Assembly: GCA_963707665.1 (NCBI GenBank)
Contig: CAVPQU010000018.1
Coordinates: forward strand, 62,001 to 126,000
From: DATJCV01 sp963707665
GTDB taxonomy: Bacteria; Pseudomonadota; Gammaproteobacteria; Burkholderiales; Burkholderiaceae_D
Reading direction: 5' to 3'
Length of the DNA stretch: 64,000 nt
Shown: piece after piece, positions 9,066-17,287 of the stretch
Layout of the letters: the number at the start of each line of letters is the position of its first letter
How positions within the stretch are numbered: position 1 is the stretch's first letter
Translations under genes and position numbers: made by a program
The notes under the pieces: generated by a model
Databases searched by the model: none
Seen by the model: only the letters and a program-made list of their open reading frames with translations
Told to the model about the DNA's origin: nothing

Positions 9066-9680
9066 ATGAAATTCATCCCCTCTAATCTGATCGGCCTGTG
9101 CGCCGTGGCGGCTGCCAGCCTGATCCTGACTGGCTGCCCGACTACCCTGTCGCAGCCAACGGTCAGCTTTGCGCGCCAGGTGAGCTATGGCGACAGCAAG
9201 GCGGTCGAAACCGTGACCAATGAATTCGGTTCCACCGACCTACAGATGATCGCCGAAAAAATGATCGGCTCGCTGCTGGAAGATCCGCTGTTGTCCGGCC
9301 GCCCGACCATGACGCTGGCGCCGGTACGCAACAAGACCAGTGAGTACATCGACACCAAGTCGATCATGAATACGATCCAGACCGCGCTGGTGAAAAGCCG
9401 CAAGGTCAAGTTCGTGCGCAGCAACGACGAAATGCAGTCGGGCGTGGATGAATTGCAGCGGCAAAACCAGAGCGGCCTGTACAAGACCGCCGGCAAGGCC
9501 AAGATCGGCAACATGAGCGCCGCCAAATACACGCTGGAGGGCGAAATCGTCTCGATCGTCAAGCAAAACGCCAACACCAAGGACGTGTTCTACAAGATGA
9601 CGCTGAAGGTGTATGACGTCGAGGAAGGCTCGATCGAATGGCAGGATGAAAAAGAAATCCGCAAGACCTCGCGCCAATAA
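9066..9680 (+). CDS. lpoB: Penicillin-binding protein activator LpoB
   Basis: LpoB is an outer-membrane lipoprotein that reaches through the periplasm to stimulate the bifunctional peptidoglycan synthase PBP1b. The 204-residue product has a lipobox (LILTGC, cysteine 24), a short linker and the LpoB globular domain (TDLQMIAEKMIGSLL, RPTMTLAPVRNKTSEYIDTKSIMNTIQTALVKS, YTLEGEIVSI). A GGGAGCGAGCA ribosome site precedes the ATG. The linker is shorter than the long disordered one in E. coli. It is the third gene of the envelope lipoprotein cluster. Confidence 0.88.
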   Translation: MKFIPSNLIGLCAVAAASLILTGCPTTLSQPTVSFARQVSYGDSKAVETVTNEFGSTDLQMIAEKMIGSLLEDPLLSGRPTMTLAPVRNKTSEYIDTKSIMNTIQTALVKSRKVKFVRSNDEMQSGVDELQRQNQSGLYKTAGKAKIGNMSAAKYTLEGEIVSIVKQNANTKDVFYKMTLKVYDVEEGSIEWQDEKEIRKTSRQ

Positions 9681-9727
9681 GCGGTTTTCCACTGCGTCAT
9701 TCCCTTAATTTCGCTCAGGAATCCATC

Positions 9728-10552
9728 ATGTTCAACCAAGTGCAAGGGCTGGCCGGCTTCATGCTGGCCGTCGTCCTCGGCGGCGCGCAAGCGGCCGAAC
9801 CGAAAATCGCGGTCACCGACCTGACCTACCAGGAAACGGTCAGCGAATATTTTCGCGTGGTGTCCGCCAGCAGCAAGAGCAGCCTGAAGGCCAGCGGCAG
9901 CGAACGCGAAACCGACCGCAGCTATTCCAGCCGCGGCAGTGTCGATGCCAGGCAGGAAAGCAACTACTACGCAGCCGAAGGCACCTACACCTATATCGAC
10001 CGCGGCGAACTGCGTAATTACACTGCCGACCTGAAAGGTGCACTACTGAAGGGCGGCGGCGTGCGGCTGGTGCAGGCGCGGCCGTATGTGGGTGCGCCGA
10101 CCGAAAAAATCTACGACATCATCGGCCGTATCAAGCAAGGTTATTTCCCGGGCGCGGACTATGTGCTGTTCGGTACCGTCAGCAATATCGCGTTCCGCCA
10201 GGAGAGCATGCCGCTGGCGATTGGCTCCTCGGTAACCGCCAACCTGACGCTGGACCTGGTGGCGGATTTCAGTCTGATCAACACCAAGACCTATGAAGTG
10301 AAAGCCGCCTTCAGCGCCAGCGGCTCGGGGCAGGACACCAAGATATTGACGCGCGCCGGCGACCGGGTGGTGCTGAACCGCGGCAAGGTGATTTCGGAAA
10401 CTTCGAAAAGCCTGGCGGAGGCGGCCTATACCGAACTGATGTCGCAATTCGGCGGGCGCGGTGCGCGGCCGGTATCGGTGTATCAGGGCAGCGGCATGAG
10501 CCGGGAACAGGCGCCAGCGCCGATGAACGAGCCGGTGATGATCTACAAGTAA
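9728..10552 (+). CDS. Exported CsgG/LpoB-like protein
   Basis: A 274-residue secreted protein with a signal peptide ending GGAQA. It shows the alpha/beta pattern shared by LpoB and CsgG relatives: PKIAVTDLTYQE, DLKGALLKGGGVRLVQARPY, ADYVLFGTVSNI and a strand-rich second half. Residues 48-80 are rich in serine and charged residues, probably a flexible insert. It closes the COG3014-ycfL-lpoB cluster and is followed by a terminator. The function is not known; a role alongside LpoB is inferred from position. Confidence 0.65.
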   Translation: MFNQVQGLAGFMLAVVLGGAQAAEPKIAVTDLTYQETVSEYFRVVSASSKSSLKASGSERETDRSYSSRGSVDARQESNYYAAEGTYTYIDRGELRNYTADLKGALLKGGGVRLVQARPYVGAPTEKIYDIIGRIKQGYFPGADYVLFGTVSNIAFRQESMPLAIGSSVTANLTLDLVADFSLINTKTYEVKAAFSASGSGQDTKILTRAGDRVVLNRGKVISETSKSLAEAAYTELMSQFGGRGARPVSVYQGSGMSREQAPAPMNEPVMIYK

Positions 10553-10575
10553 TCAGTGGAACTGGAAATGGAACG

Positions 10576-10602
10576 AAAAGCGGCTGCGGCCGCTTTTTTT
10601 TC
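10576..10602 (+). terminator. Terminator of the COG3014-lpoB cluster
   Basis: A nine-base perfect stem AAAAGCGGC/GCCGCTTTT with loop TGCG is followed by further T residues, 24 bases after the last stop codon. Confidence 0.85.
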
Positions 10603-10712
10603 GTCGAGGCAAAGTTAATCAGTTAATCGGCTTGGAGTTATTTTTGCGACAGACGGCAAACAGAGGCTAACCGCAGTTTCACTATGCTGGCGCGGGCTGA
10701 CCGGCTGCTTCG

Positions 10713-11300
10713 TCAAGACGATCCGTCAAGCACGCGGGCAGCCAGCACTTCATAACGTGCCCCTTGCGCCAGCGTGACCGAGCTGACCAGCGCGATCTGG
10801 CTGCTACGCCATGCGACGGAGGCGACGGGTGCGGGCACTGCGGCAGCCACCTTGCGCGCCAGCGTGACGTGTGGCAGGAAGCGTTCTGCCATCTGGTAGT
10901 GCGGCAAGTGCTGCGCCAGTGTCCGGGTCAGTTGCTGTTGCAATTCCAGCAGCGCCGCCGGAGCCGGCTCGGGGCCGATCCAGGCCAGGCGCTGACGAGG
11001 GAAATAGCCGCTGTGATTCAGGGTGAGCGGCAAGGGAGCGGCCGACAGGCTCGCCAGCACCGTCCGCAGTAGTGGCAGGATGGCATCCGGTTGCTGGCCG
11101 AGGAAGGCCAGCGTCAGGTGCAGGTTGTCGGCCGGCGTCGGCCGGCCGCCGATGCCGTTCTGCAATGCGGCCAGGGCGGCGCGCGTGGCGGCATCCGGCC
11201 ATAGCGCGTAAAACAGCCGTAGCCGTGAATCGCGCGAGGTGGAAAGTGGCGGTGGCGCCAGCTGCGGGTCCACCGCCGAAGCATTCTGGTCTGAGGCCAT
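10713..11300 (-). CDS. thpR: RNA 2',3'-cyclic phosphodiesterase (2'-5' RNA ligase family)
   Basis: A 195-residue member of the 2H phosphoesterase superfamily, which opens 2',3'-cyclic phosphates or handles 2'-5' RNA linkages. Both catalytic HxTx motifs are present: HLTLAFLG near residue 61 and HVTLARK near residue 145. RLFYALWPD marks the start of the domain, so the preceding 20 residues are an extra N-terminal stretch. ATG 11300 is the nearest start. The gene follows guaC by 17 bases and is probably cotranscribed with it. Confidence 0.87.
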   Translation of the reverse strand: MASDQNASAVDPQLAPPPLSTSRDSRLRLFYALWPDAATRAALAALQNGIGGRPTPADNLHLTLAFLGQQPDAILPLLRTVLASLSAAPLPLTLNHSGYFPRQRLAWIGPEPAPAALLELQQQLTRTLAQHLPHYQMAERFLPHVTLARKVAAAVPAPVASVAWRSSQIALVSSVTLAQGARYEVLAARVLDGSS

Positions 11301-11317
11301 CTTGCTCTGCGCCGCGC

Positions 11318-12370
11318 CTACGACTTGCCGAACACTTCGTTCAACTGCTGGGTCACGCGCACGAAGGTGGTGCGCTTGGTCAGTTCCTTCAGCTTGTGGG
11401 CGCCGACGTAGGTGCAGGCCGAGCGCACTCCGCCCAGGATGTCCTGCAGCGTGTCGGCCACCGGGCCGCGATACTCGACCAGCACTTCCTTGCCTTCCGA
11501 GGCGCGGTAGTGGGCTACGCCGCCGGCGTATTTTTCCATCGCGGCACGGCTGCTCATGCCGTAGAACGCCTTGTACTGCTTGCCATCGCGTTCGACCAGT
11601 TCCCCGGCGCACTCTGCATGGCCGGCCAGCATGCCGCCCAGCATGATGAAGTCGGCGCCGCCGCCAAACGCCTTGGCCAGGTCGCCCGGTACCGCGCAGC
11701 CGCCGTCGGCGCAGATCTGGCCGCCCAAACCGTGCGCAGCGTCGGCGCATTCGATCACCGCCGACAGCTGCGGATAGCCGACGCCGGTCATCTTGCGCGT
11801 GGTGCACACCGATCCGGGGCCGATGCCGACCTTGACGATATCGGCGCCCGCCAGGATCAGTTCCTCGGTGATGTCGCCGGTGACGACGTTGCCAGCCATG
11901 ATGGTCAGCGCGGGATAGGCGGCGCGCACTTTCTTGACGAAGTTGATGAACCCTTCGGTATAGCCATTGGCAACGTCAATGCAGACGTATTCGATCGCGC
12001 CCTCGGCGCGCGCCATCACCGCGGTGAATTTTTCGTAATCCGCCTTGCTGATGCCCATCGAGTAAAAGGCAGTCGATGCGGCGCGCTCGCTTTGTTGCAG
12101 GGCCTGGAAAAAAGCCACCAGCTCCGCTTCCGTGTAGTGCTTGTGCAGGGCGGTCGACAAGCCATGCTCACCCAGCGCCAGCGCCATTTCGGTGGTGCCG
12201 GTGGTATCCATGTTGGCGCCGATGATTGGAATCCCATGGTACTTGCGACCGGAATTGTGGAAGACGAATTCGCGCCGGATATCGACTTGCGAGCGCGAGG
12301 TCAAAGTCGAGCGCTTGGGACGGATCAACACGTCCTTGAAGTCGAGTTTGACGGATTCTTCGATATGCAT
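11318..12370 (-). CDS. guaC: GMP reductase
   Basis: GuaC converts GMP to IMP with NADPH, recycling guanine nucleotides. The 350-residue TIM-barrel protein has the start LDFKDVLIRPKRSTLTSRS, the catalytic cysteine loop VGIGPGSVCTTRKMTGVG, and GGQICADGGCAVPGDLAKAFGGGADFIMLG. No CBS domains are present, which separates it from IMP dehydrogenase. The ATG at 12370 has AGGAAA upstream. Confidence 0.95.
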   Translation of the reverse strand: MHIEESVKLDFKDVLIRPKRSTLTSRSQVDIRREFVFHNSGRKYHGIPIIGANMDTTGTTEMALALGEHGLSTALHKHYTEAELVAFFQALQQSERAASTAFYSMGISKADYEKFTAVMARAEGAIEYVCIDVANGYTEGFINFVKKVRAAYPALTIMAGNVVTGDITEELILAGADIVKVGIGPGSVCTTRKMTGVGYPQLSAVIECADAAHGLGGQICADGGCAVPGDLAKAFGGGADFIMLGGMLAGHAECAGELVERDGKQYKAFYGMSSRAAMEKYAGGVAHYRASEGKEVLVEYRGPVADTLQDILGGVRSACTYVGAHKLKELTKRTTFVRVTQQLNEVFGKS

Positions 12371-12607
12371 GGTGGTGTTTCCTGGAAAAAAGAGAGTTGA
12401 TGCGGACGCAGCCATCCCGCGATTGTTGCAACAAGCGGTGTTTGAGGGGGTGTCCAGCCAAAACCGAACATTTTCGCCATGATGCCGGCGCAGTAAAAAC
12501 AGGTTGTTCACCTGGTTTGGCCGGGCTGCAGCTGGAGCCGGAAGGAGGAATATTACCGCAGCTGGCGCCGGGTTGCCGGCTGCGTGAAAGAAGGCGCCGT
12601 CTGCTGT

Positions 12608-13507
12608 CTATGGCACGGCGGGCATGTCTGGCCGTAGCCGCAGATAGCTGGCGAAGCGCGGCAACCCACCCGGATTCAAGCCGCGAAAGCGATAAGTGAC
12701 CCAGGCACCGATCGGCGGTGGCGCGCGCCGGTCGGCCTCGGACAAACCGCTGCCGAGCCGAAAGCGGCGGCCATCGGCGGTTTCCACCAGCAGGGCGCCC
12801 ACCAGGCCTTGGTATTTTCCTTGCCCAGGCAGATGCGCCACCACCCGCGCTTCGGCGTCGTCATGGGTTTTCACCTTCAGCAAATCGTCGCTGCGCAGCC
12901 CCCGGTACAGCGAAGCGCCACGATGCAGCATCAAGCCTTCGCCGCCGTCGCGCACCGTCTTGCGCAACAGGGTTTGCAGCGCCGCATGGTCGCGTACGCG
13001 GAATTGCCGCACCGGTGCCAGCCAGGGCGACACCGGCGCGGCCAGCTGCTGCTGTAGCGCCGGCCAGCGCTGGTCGAAGCTGCCGCCGTGCGTGGGCAAG
13101 TCAAACACCATGAAGCGCATGCGGCGCCAGGCCGCATCATCCGGCTGCCGCTGGCGCACGGTCGAGACCGCGTGCGCGAACTGGCCGCGCCCGGCCCACA
13201 ATTCGCCATCCAACGCGACCGCGGGCCAGCCGGCGGTAAACCACGGCGGCGTGAAAATCGGCTCGCCGCCGCGGGTCCACAGTTTTTCGCCGTCCCAGTA
13301 GCCGCGCACACCATCCAGTTTCTCGCTGACCCAGTAATCCGCCAGCGGCACGCCTGCGCGATAGACATTGGCCAGCATCAGCGGCGCTGGTTGGGCGATG
13401 GCGAATGCCGCCGATGCAAGCAGGCTGGCGGCGAATGCCAGCCGCATCAGAACCCGCAGCAAATGCCGCCCCCGGCGGGCGACGGACAGGTGGTTTTCGC
13501 GCTTCAT
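12608..13507 (-). CDS. ligE: Secreted ATP-dependent DNA ligase (LigE type)
   Basis: A 299-residue minimal ATP-dependent DNA ligase. The adenylation motif is KLDGVRG (lysine of KxDGxR), followed by LDGELW, MVFDLP and GEGLMLHRG, then the OB-domain segment LLKVKTHDDAEARVVAHLPG. Residues 21-39 (MRLAFAASLLASAAFAIAQ) form a signal peptide, as is known for periplasmic LigE proteins linked to uptake or repair of external DNA. ATG 13507 has a GGAG site; ATG 13447 would give a more standard short signal. The gene is divergent from nirK. Confidence 0.88.
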   Translation of the reverse strand: MKRENHLSVARRGRHLLRVLMRLAFAASLLASAAFAIAQPAPLMLANVYRAGVPLADYWVSEKLDGVRGYWDGEKLWTRGGEPIFTPPWFTAGWPAVALDGELWAGRGQFAHAVSTVRQRQPDDAAWRRMRFMVFDLPTHGGSFDQRWPALQQQLAAPVSPWLAPVRQFRVRDHAALQTLLRKTVRDGGEGLMLHRGASLYRGLRSDDLLKVKTHDDAEARVVAHLPGQGKYQGLVGALLVETADGRRFRLGSGLSEADRRAPPPIGAWVTYRFRGLNPGGLPRFASYLRLRPDMPAVP

Positions 13508-13704
13508 TTGCACTCCGTGGGTTGAACCATGCGTTGCAGCCCGCTCGCTGCCGACCGCGCGGGCGGTTTGCGGCAACTCTACCTCATCGCGAGCGCCGAG
13601 AGCGGGCAGCTGCGCCGGCCCAGGCCATGCGCCAACTCGGCAGCCGACACCAGCAACAGGCCACGTCGTGGCCAAAGAGAGGGATTGCTGCGACGCAGTA
13701 AAAC

Positions 13705-13718
13705 TTAATTCGCATCAA
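13705..13718 (+). promoter_or_regulatory. FNR/Anr-type operator upstream of nirK
   Basis: TTAAT-TCGC-ATCAA matches the FNR consensus TTGAT-N4-ATCAA at nine of ten positions. A TATGCT -10-like box lies at 13741-13746, putting the predicted start near 13753, 41.5 bases from the operator centre, which is the class II activator position. This fits oxygen-limited or NO-responsive control of nirK. The rest of the 300-base ligE-nirK gap shows nothing else recognisable. Confidence 0.6.
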
Positions 13719-13809
13719 TTTAAAAATCGTTCGTGCCCGCTATGCTGTTTCCAAGCGACAAGAATTAACGAAAGACCTTAGGCATTCTGATTTTTTAAAG
13801 GAGAAAGTA

Positions 13810-15211
13810 ATGAAACGGAAACTGATTGTCCAGGCCATCGCATGTGTCGTCCTCGGCATGGCTAGCCTGAGCCCGGTCTATGCTGCGGCTGCACGTGGCG
13901 CGGTCAGCAGCGACGTCAAGCCGGTGGCCGACGTCATCTTCACGCTGCGCACCGATATCGCCGACGGCAAGCTGGTATTCATCGGCGAAGCCGGCGCCAT
14001 CAAGGGCAAGATCAATCCCGAACTGCGGGTGGCCGAAGGTGCGGTGGTACAGATCAACCTGGTGAATGGCGACGGTGCTCAGCACGACATCACGATCCCG
14101 GATTTCAATACCGCCTCCAACAAATTGAATGAAAAGGGTTCCAGCACCACCGTGGTGTTTCGCGCCAACAAGGCCGGCGAATTCCAGTACATCTGCTCGC
14201 TGCCCGGGCACGTGGCGGCCGGCATGTTCGGCAAGCTGATCGTCGGTGACGTGGTGGCCAAGGCGCCGTCGAATATTGCCGAGGTGTCGCGCAGCCCGAT
14301 GGAAGTCGGCACGCCGGTCGGCAAGCGTGGTCCGCAAAAAGTCACGGTCGATCTGGAGACGACCGAAGTGATCGGCGAGTTGGCCGACGGCACCACGTAT
14401 AAATACTGGACCTTCAACAACAAGGTGCCAGGCCCGTTCATCCGCGTGCGGGTCGGCGATACCGTCACCGTCAACATGGCCAACGCCAAGGATAGCCACA
14501 TGATTCACTCGGTGGACTTCCATGCGGTGACCGGCCCCGGCGGCGGCGCGGCGGTGACCCAGGCGGCGCCCGGCACCAGCAAGAGCTTTACCTTCAAGGC
14601 GATCAATCCCGGCCTGTTCGTGTACCACTGCGCGACGCCGATGGTGGCGCAGCACATCGCCAACGGCATGTACGGCATGATCCTGGTCGAGCCGGAAGGC
14701 GGCTTGCCGAAGGTCGATCACGAGTTTTACGTGATGCAGGGCGAGTTCTACACGGTGCAGAAGCACGGCGCGCAAGGCGAGCAGGAATTTTCGCTGGAGA
14801 AGCTGTTGCGCGAAACAGCCGGAACACCTGGCCTTCAACGGCACCATGAATGGCTTGACCAAGACCCACAAGATGGAAGCCAAGGTGGGTGAGACGGTGC
14901 GCATGTTCTTCGGCGTCGGCGGCCCCAACCTGACCTCCAGTTTCCACGTGATCGGCGAAGTATTCGACCGCGTGTATAACCAGGCCGACCTGACGTCGCC
15001 GCCGCTGCATAACGTGCAAACCACCAGCGTGGCGCCGGGCGGGGCGACGATGGTCGAGTTCAAGGTCGAAGTGCCGGGCAGGTACATCCTGGTGGATCAC
15101 GCCTTGTCGCGGCTGGAAAAAGGCTTGGCCGGCTTCCTGCACGTGACCGGCCCGGAAAATCCGGAAGTGTTCCATGCGGCGGGCGGGGTGGACGCCAACT
15201 CCGGCCATTAA
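13810..15211 (+). CDS. nirK: Copper nitrite reductase NirK with extra N-terminal cupredoxin, frameshifted in this sequence
   Basis: NirK reduces nitrite to NO in the periplasm. The reconstructed 466-residue protein has a signal peptide (1-26), an extra cupredoxin (about 37-147) with type 1 copper ligands H92, C129, H134 and M139, then the two-domain NirK core. In the core, H233, C274, H282 and M287 form the type 1 site; H238 and H273, with the histidine of SSFHVIG, form the type 2 site, and D236 is the catalytic aspartate. The loop around C274 resembles Neisseria AniA (class II). One extra A in the run at 14813-14815 breaks the frame; removing it gives REQPEHLAFNG. AAGGAG precedes the ATG. 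Confidence 0.88.
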
Positions 15212-15234
15212 GTCCGGTTGGCGGTAACGAATCG

Positions 15235-15259
15235 AGGCCCGCTCTGTGCGGGCCTTTTT
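15235..15259 (+). terminator. Terminator after nirK
   Basis: A perfect eight-base stem AGGCCCGC/GCGGGCCT with loop TCTGT runs into five T residues, 23 bases after the nirK stop. Confidence 0.85.
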
Positions 15260-15348
15260 GTTGCCGGCGGCGGCCGGTTTGTCATGCATGAATTCGGCCG
15301 GTGTCCCGGTTTGAATGCCTGTAGTCCCCGGTGGCTATTTTAAAAGCG

Positions 15349-15409
15349 GGAGTATGTTATATAAATTGCCATTTTATGGCCGTAATTGATGTATGGATAA
15401 TTGGAGTAT
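15349..15409 (+). repeat. Paired-GGAGTAT intergenic repeat, copy B
   Basis: GGAGTAT boxes start at 15349 and 15403, a 54-bp pitch, with core TTGCCATTTTATGGCCGTAA between. The copy lies between the convergent nirK and RES genes. Apart from this repeat and the nirK terminator, the 337-base gap at 15212-15548 shows nothing else. Confidence 0.75.
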
Positions 15410-15548
15410 GTGAAACATAGATGTCGTGCGTGCGCGTGGGCCGGTGGCTACACAGATTGGCGCTCAAGATTTTTGCGCTTGGGCGGCGGGTGCCGGCAAC
15501 AGCAGCAGCAAGATGGGCAGGCACGCCAGTCAGACGGCTATTCGTCGG

Positions 15549-16333
15549 CTACGCTTCATTCTTGCGCTCCTTTTCCTGGTCTGATGGCCGCTCTACTTGC
15601 CATGCGGCGCAGGAAAACGTCATGGACTTGCTATTGCGGCGCCAGATTACCTGATCTTGATGCACCGCCAGCCACCAGGTTTGCATCGCCGCCTGCGGTT
15701 TGGTTCTGGCGAATGCCTGCGGCGTCAGCAGCGCCATACACCAGGCCGGCTGCGGGTCGCGCACCGATTGGTAAATAATGCCGCCGATACCGGCGGCGCG
15801 CGCGACTCTGGCAAGCGCCTGGGTTGCGCCATAGTCGCTCGGGTGCCGCCACGCCTGGCCATCGGTATCGAAAGGTGGCGTGCGCAAATCGACCGCAGGG
15901 TGGCGACATCGACCTGAAAGGCAGTGTGCGCCACCGGCTCCAGTCGCTCCAGGTCGACTGCGTCCTGCAAGAATTTCCAGCGCCAGTAGCCCAGTTCGGC
16001 ACTCGCGGTACGCACCGATTCGGCGCCGTAGAAGACGCCGGGGTCGGTCATGGCGCGAAAGCGCGAGCCGCCGCGCAAGGGGTGATAGCGAAACGGTGTG
16101 AGGAGCAGGTAATCGAGCGTGCGGGCGTCGGCCGGTGCGGCCGGCTTGCTGCTTTCCAGCAGCATTTCGAGCACATCCTGCTCGTCGCGGCCATCCACCA
16201 GTTTCATGGTGGACGCGACATGCTGCGCTTCCACCATGCGCCAGACGGCGCCTTGCCAGTGGTGCGCGCTAGACGCGAGCGCGGGAGGCGTCCAGGTATT
16301 GGACGACACGTACCAATCCTTCGGTATTGGCAA
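15549..16333 (-). CDS. RES domain toxin of a RES/Xre module, frameshifted in this sequence
   Basis: RES toxins degrade NAD+ and stop growth. The reconstructed product of about 261 residues carries VWRMVEAQHVAST near the start, FRAMTDPGVFYGAESVRTASAELGYWRW in the middle and GIGGIIYQSVRDP near the end, all characteristic of RES proteins. One base is missing around 15893: restoring a C on the plus strand joins ATLR to VDLRTPPFDTDG. The start overlaps the antitoxin gene by 65 bases because the conserved domain begins before the antitoxin stop. If the deletion is real, the toxin lacks its C-terminal third. Confidence 0.8.
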
Positions 16334-16649
16334 TCAGATCCAGCGGACGGCCGTTCAAGCCATGGTTTTCGCTGTTCAGCCAGATGCGCGCGCTGGCTTC
16401 GTTGCCGACGATCGAATCCAGCGAGCGGAAGAGGCGCACGAACAGCAGTGCGAATTCCCATTCCTTGCGGTTGTGCTCCAGCAGGTAGGCGCCGCTGTAC
16501 AGGCGTGTGATGGTAGCCGCGCTGACGCCCAGCACCCGCGCCAGTTGCGCGCGTGAAACCCCCAGCCGTTCGGCAGCACGCGCCACCGCCTTGCTCAGCA
16601 CAGTGGCTGCTTGCGGCTGGGTGATGCTGTGGGATGAGGTTGCAGGCAT
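16269..16649 (-). CDS. Xre/MbcA/ParS-type antitoxin of the RES toxin
   Basis: A 126-residue protein with an N-terminal helix-turn-helix (LGVSRAQLARVLGVSAATITRLYSG, residues about 29-53) and the C-terminal toxin-binding domain typical of this family (SLDSIVGNEASARIWLNSENHGLNGRPLDLI, then GLVRVVQYLDASRARV). The antitoxin-first order and overlap with the toxin gene are standard for RES/Xre modules. Two TTTCT-N2-AGAAA palindromes just upstream of its start are likely autoregulatory operators. Confidence 0.87.
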   Translation of the reverse strand: MPATSSHSITQPQAATVLSKAVARAAERLGVSRAQLARVLGVSAATITRLYSGAYLLEHNRKEWEFALLFVRLFRSLDSIVGNEASARIWLNSENHGLNGRPLDLIANTEGLVRVVQYLDASRARV

Positions 16650-16662
16650 GGCGGCTCCGGAT

Positions 16663-16714
16663 TTTCTATAGAAATAATATCATATATTTATTTCTTCAGA
16701 AATTTTAACAGAAA
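16663..16714 (-). promoter_or_regulatory. Candidate antitoxin operators TTTCT-N2-AGAAA
   Basis: Two 12-bp palindromes, at 16663-16674 (N2 = AT) and 16691-16702 (N2 = TC), share arms TTTCT and AGAAA; a degenerate third site occupies 16703-16714. They start 13 bases upstream of the antitoxin ATG in a very AT-rich stretch that would hold its promoter. Confidence 0.55.
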
Positions 16715-16770
16715 TGGATGGCGCGCTTTGCAGCGTAACTGCGGGGACAAAGCAATCTTGAATTTTTTAA

Positions 16771-16798
16771 TCCATACTCCATATGGATGGTGTATGGA
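16771..16798 (+). promoter_or_regulatory. 28-bp palindrome upstream of the CopG-like gene
   Basis: Arms TCCATACTCCAT and ATGGTGTATGGA match at eleven of twelve positions around spacer ATGG. The site ends 32 bases before the CopG-like start and is a candidate autoregulatory operator. The left arm contains ATACTCC, the reverse complement of the box that defines the dispersed repeats. Confidence 0.55.
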
Positions 16799-16830
16799 TG
16801 TTATATGGATGAAATGTGACGAGGGGACAG

Positions 16831-17262
16831 ATGGCAAAGGGACCAAAAGGCAGGATTCAGCGTACTCCAGGGAAGTGCGCCGACAGCGAAAAAGTCACGA
16901 TCAATCTCGGCTTGATTGATCTTGGCCAGATCGATTTGCTGGTGCAGGAAGGGTTTTATTCCAACCGCACGGATCTGATTCGCACCGCGGTGCGCAACCA
17001 GTTGCAGTTGCACGGCGACGTCATTCGGCAAAGCGTGGCGCGCAAGAGCCTGGTGCTGGGCTTGCATCACTATTCACGGGCCGATTTGCAGGCAGTGCAC
17101 GACGCCGGCCAGACATTGCACATCCAGGTATTGGGGTTGGCCAGCATCGCCGCCGACGTCACGCCGGAACTGGCGTTGGCCACGATCGAGTCGGTGACGG
17201 TGCTGGGCGCCCTGCAAGCCAGCCCGGCGGTCAAGGCAGCATTGGCCGGCCGGATTCGTTAA
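16831..17262 (+). CDS. CopG-like ribbon-helix-helix regulator
   Basis: A 143-residue protein with a ribbon-helix-helix-like segment: SEKVTINLGLIDLGQIDLLVQEGFYSNRTDLIRTAVRNQL (residues about 19-58), where KVTINLG would be the DNA-contacting strand and YSNRTDLIRTAVR the second helix. The C-terminal half is unrecognised and may be a ligand or oligomer domain. ATG 16831 follows GAGGGG; an upstream GTG at 16816 is less likely. It ends 25 bases before a PHB-depolymerase-family gene, suggesting it controls polyester or ester metabolism, which is inference. Confidence 0.72.
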   Translation: MAKGPKGRIQRTPGKCADSEKVTINLGLIDLGQIDLLVQEGFYSNRTDLIRTAVRNQLQLHGDVIRQSVARKSLVLGLHHYSRADLQAVHDAGQTLHIQVLGLASIAADVTPELALATIESVTVLGALQASPAVKAALAGRIR

Positions 17263-17287
17263 GCGTACTTGTTACGGAAGGGACAGC

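Noticed and set aside
13795..15087. Minus-strand open frame of 430 codons
   Set aside because: It is antisense to nirK, with no domain.
16774..16827. A further full repeat copy upstream of the CopG-like gene
   Set aside because: Only one exact box is present and nothing matches at the 53-54 bp distance; it is better described as a palindrome.
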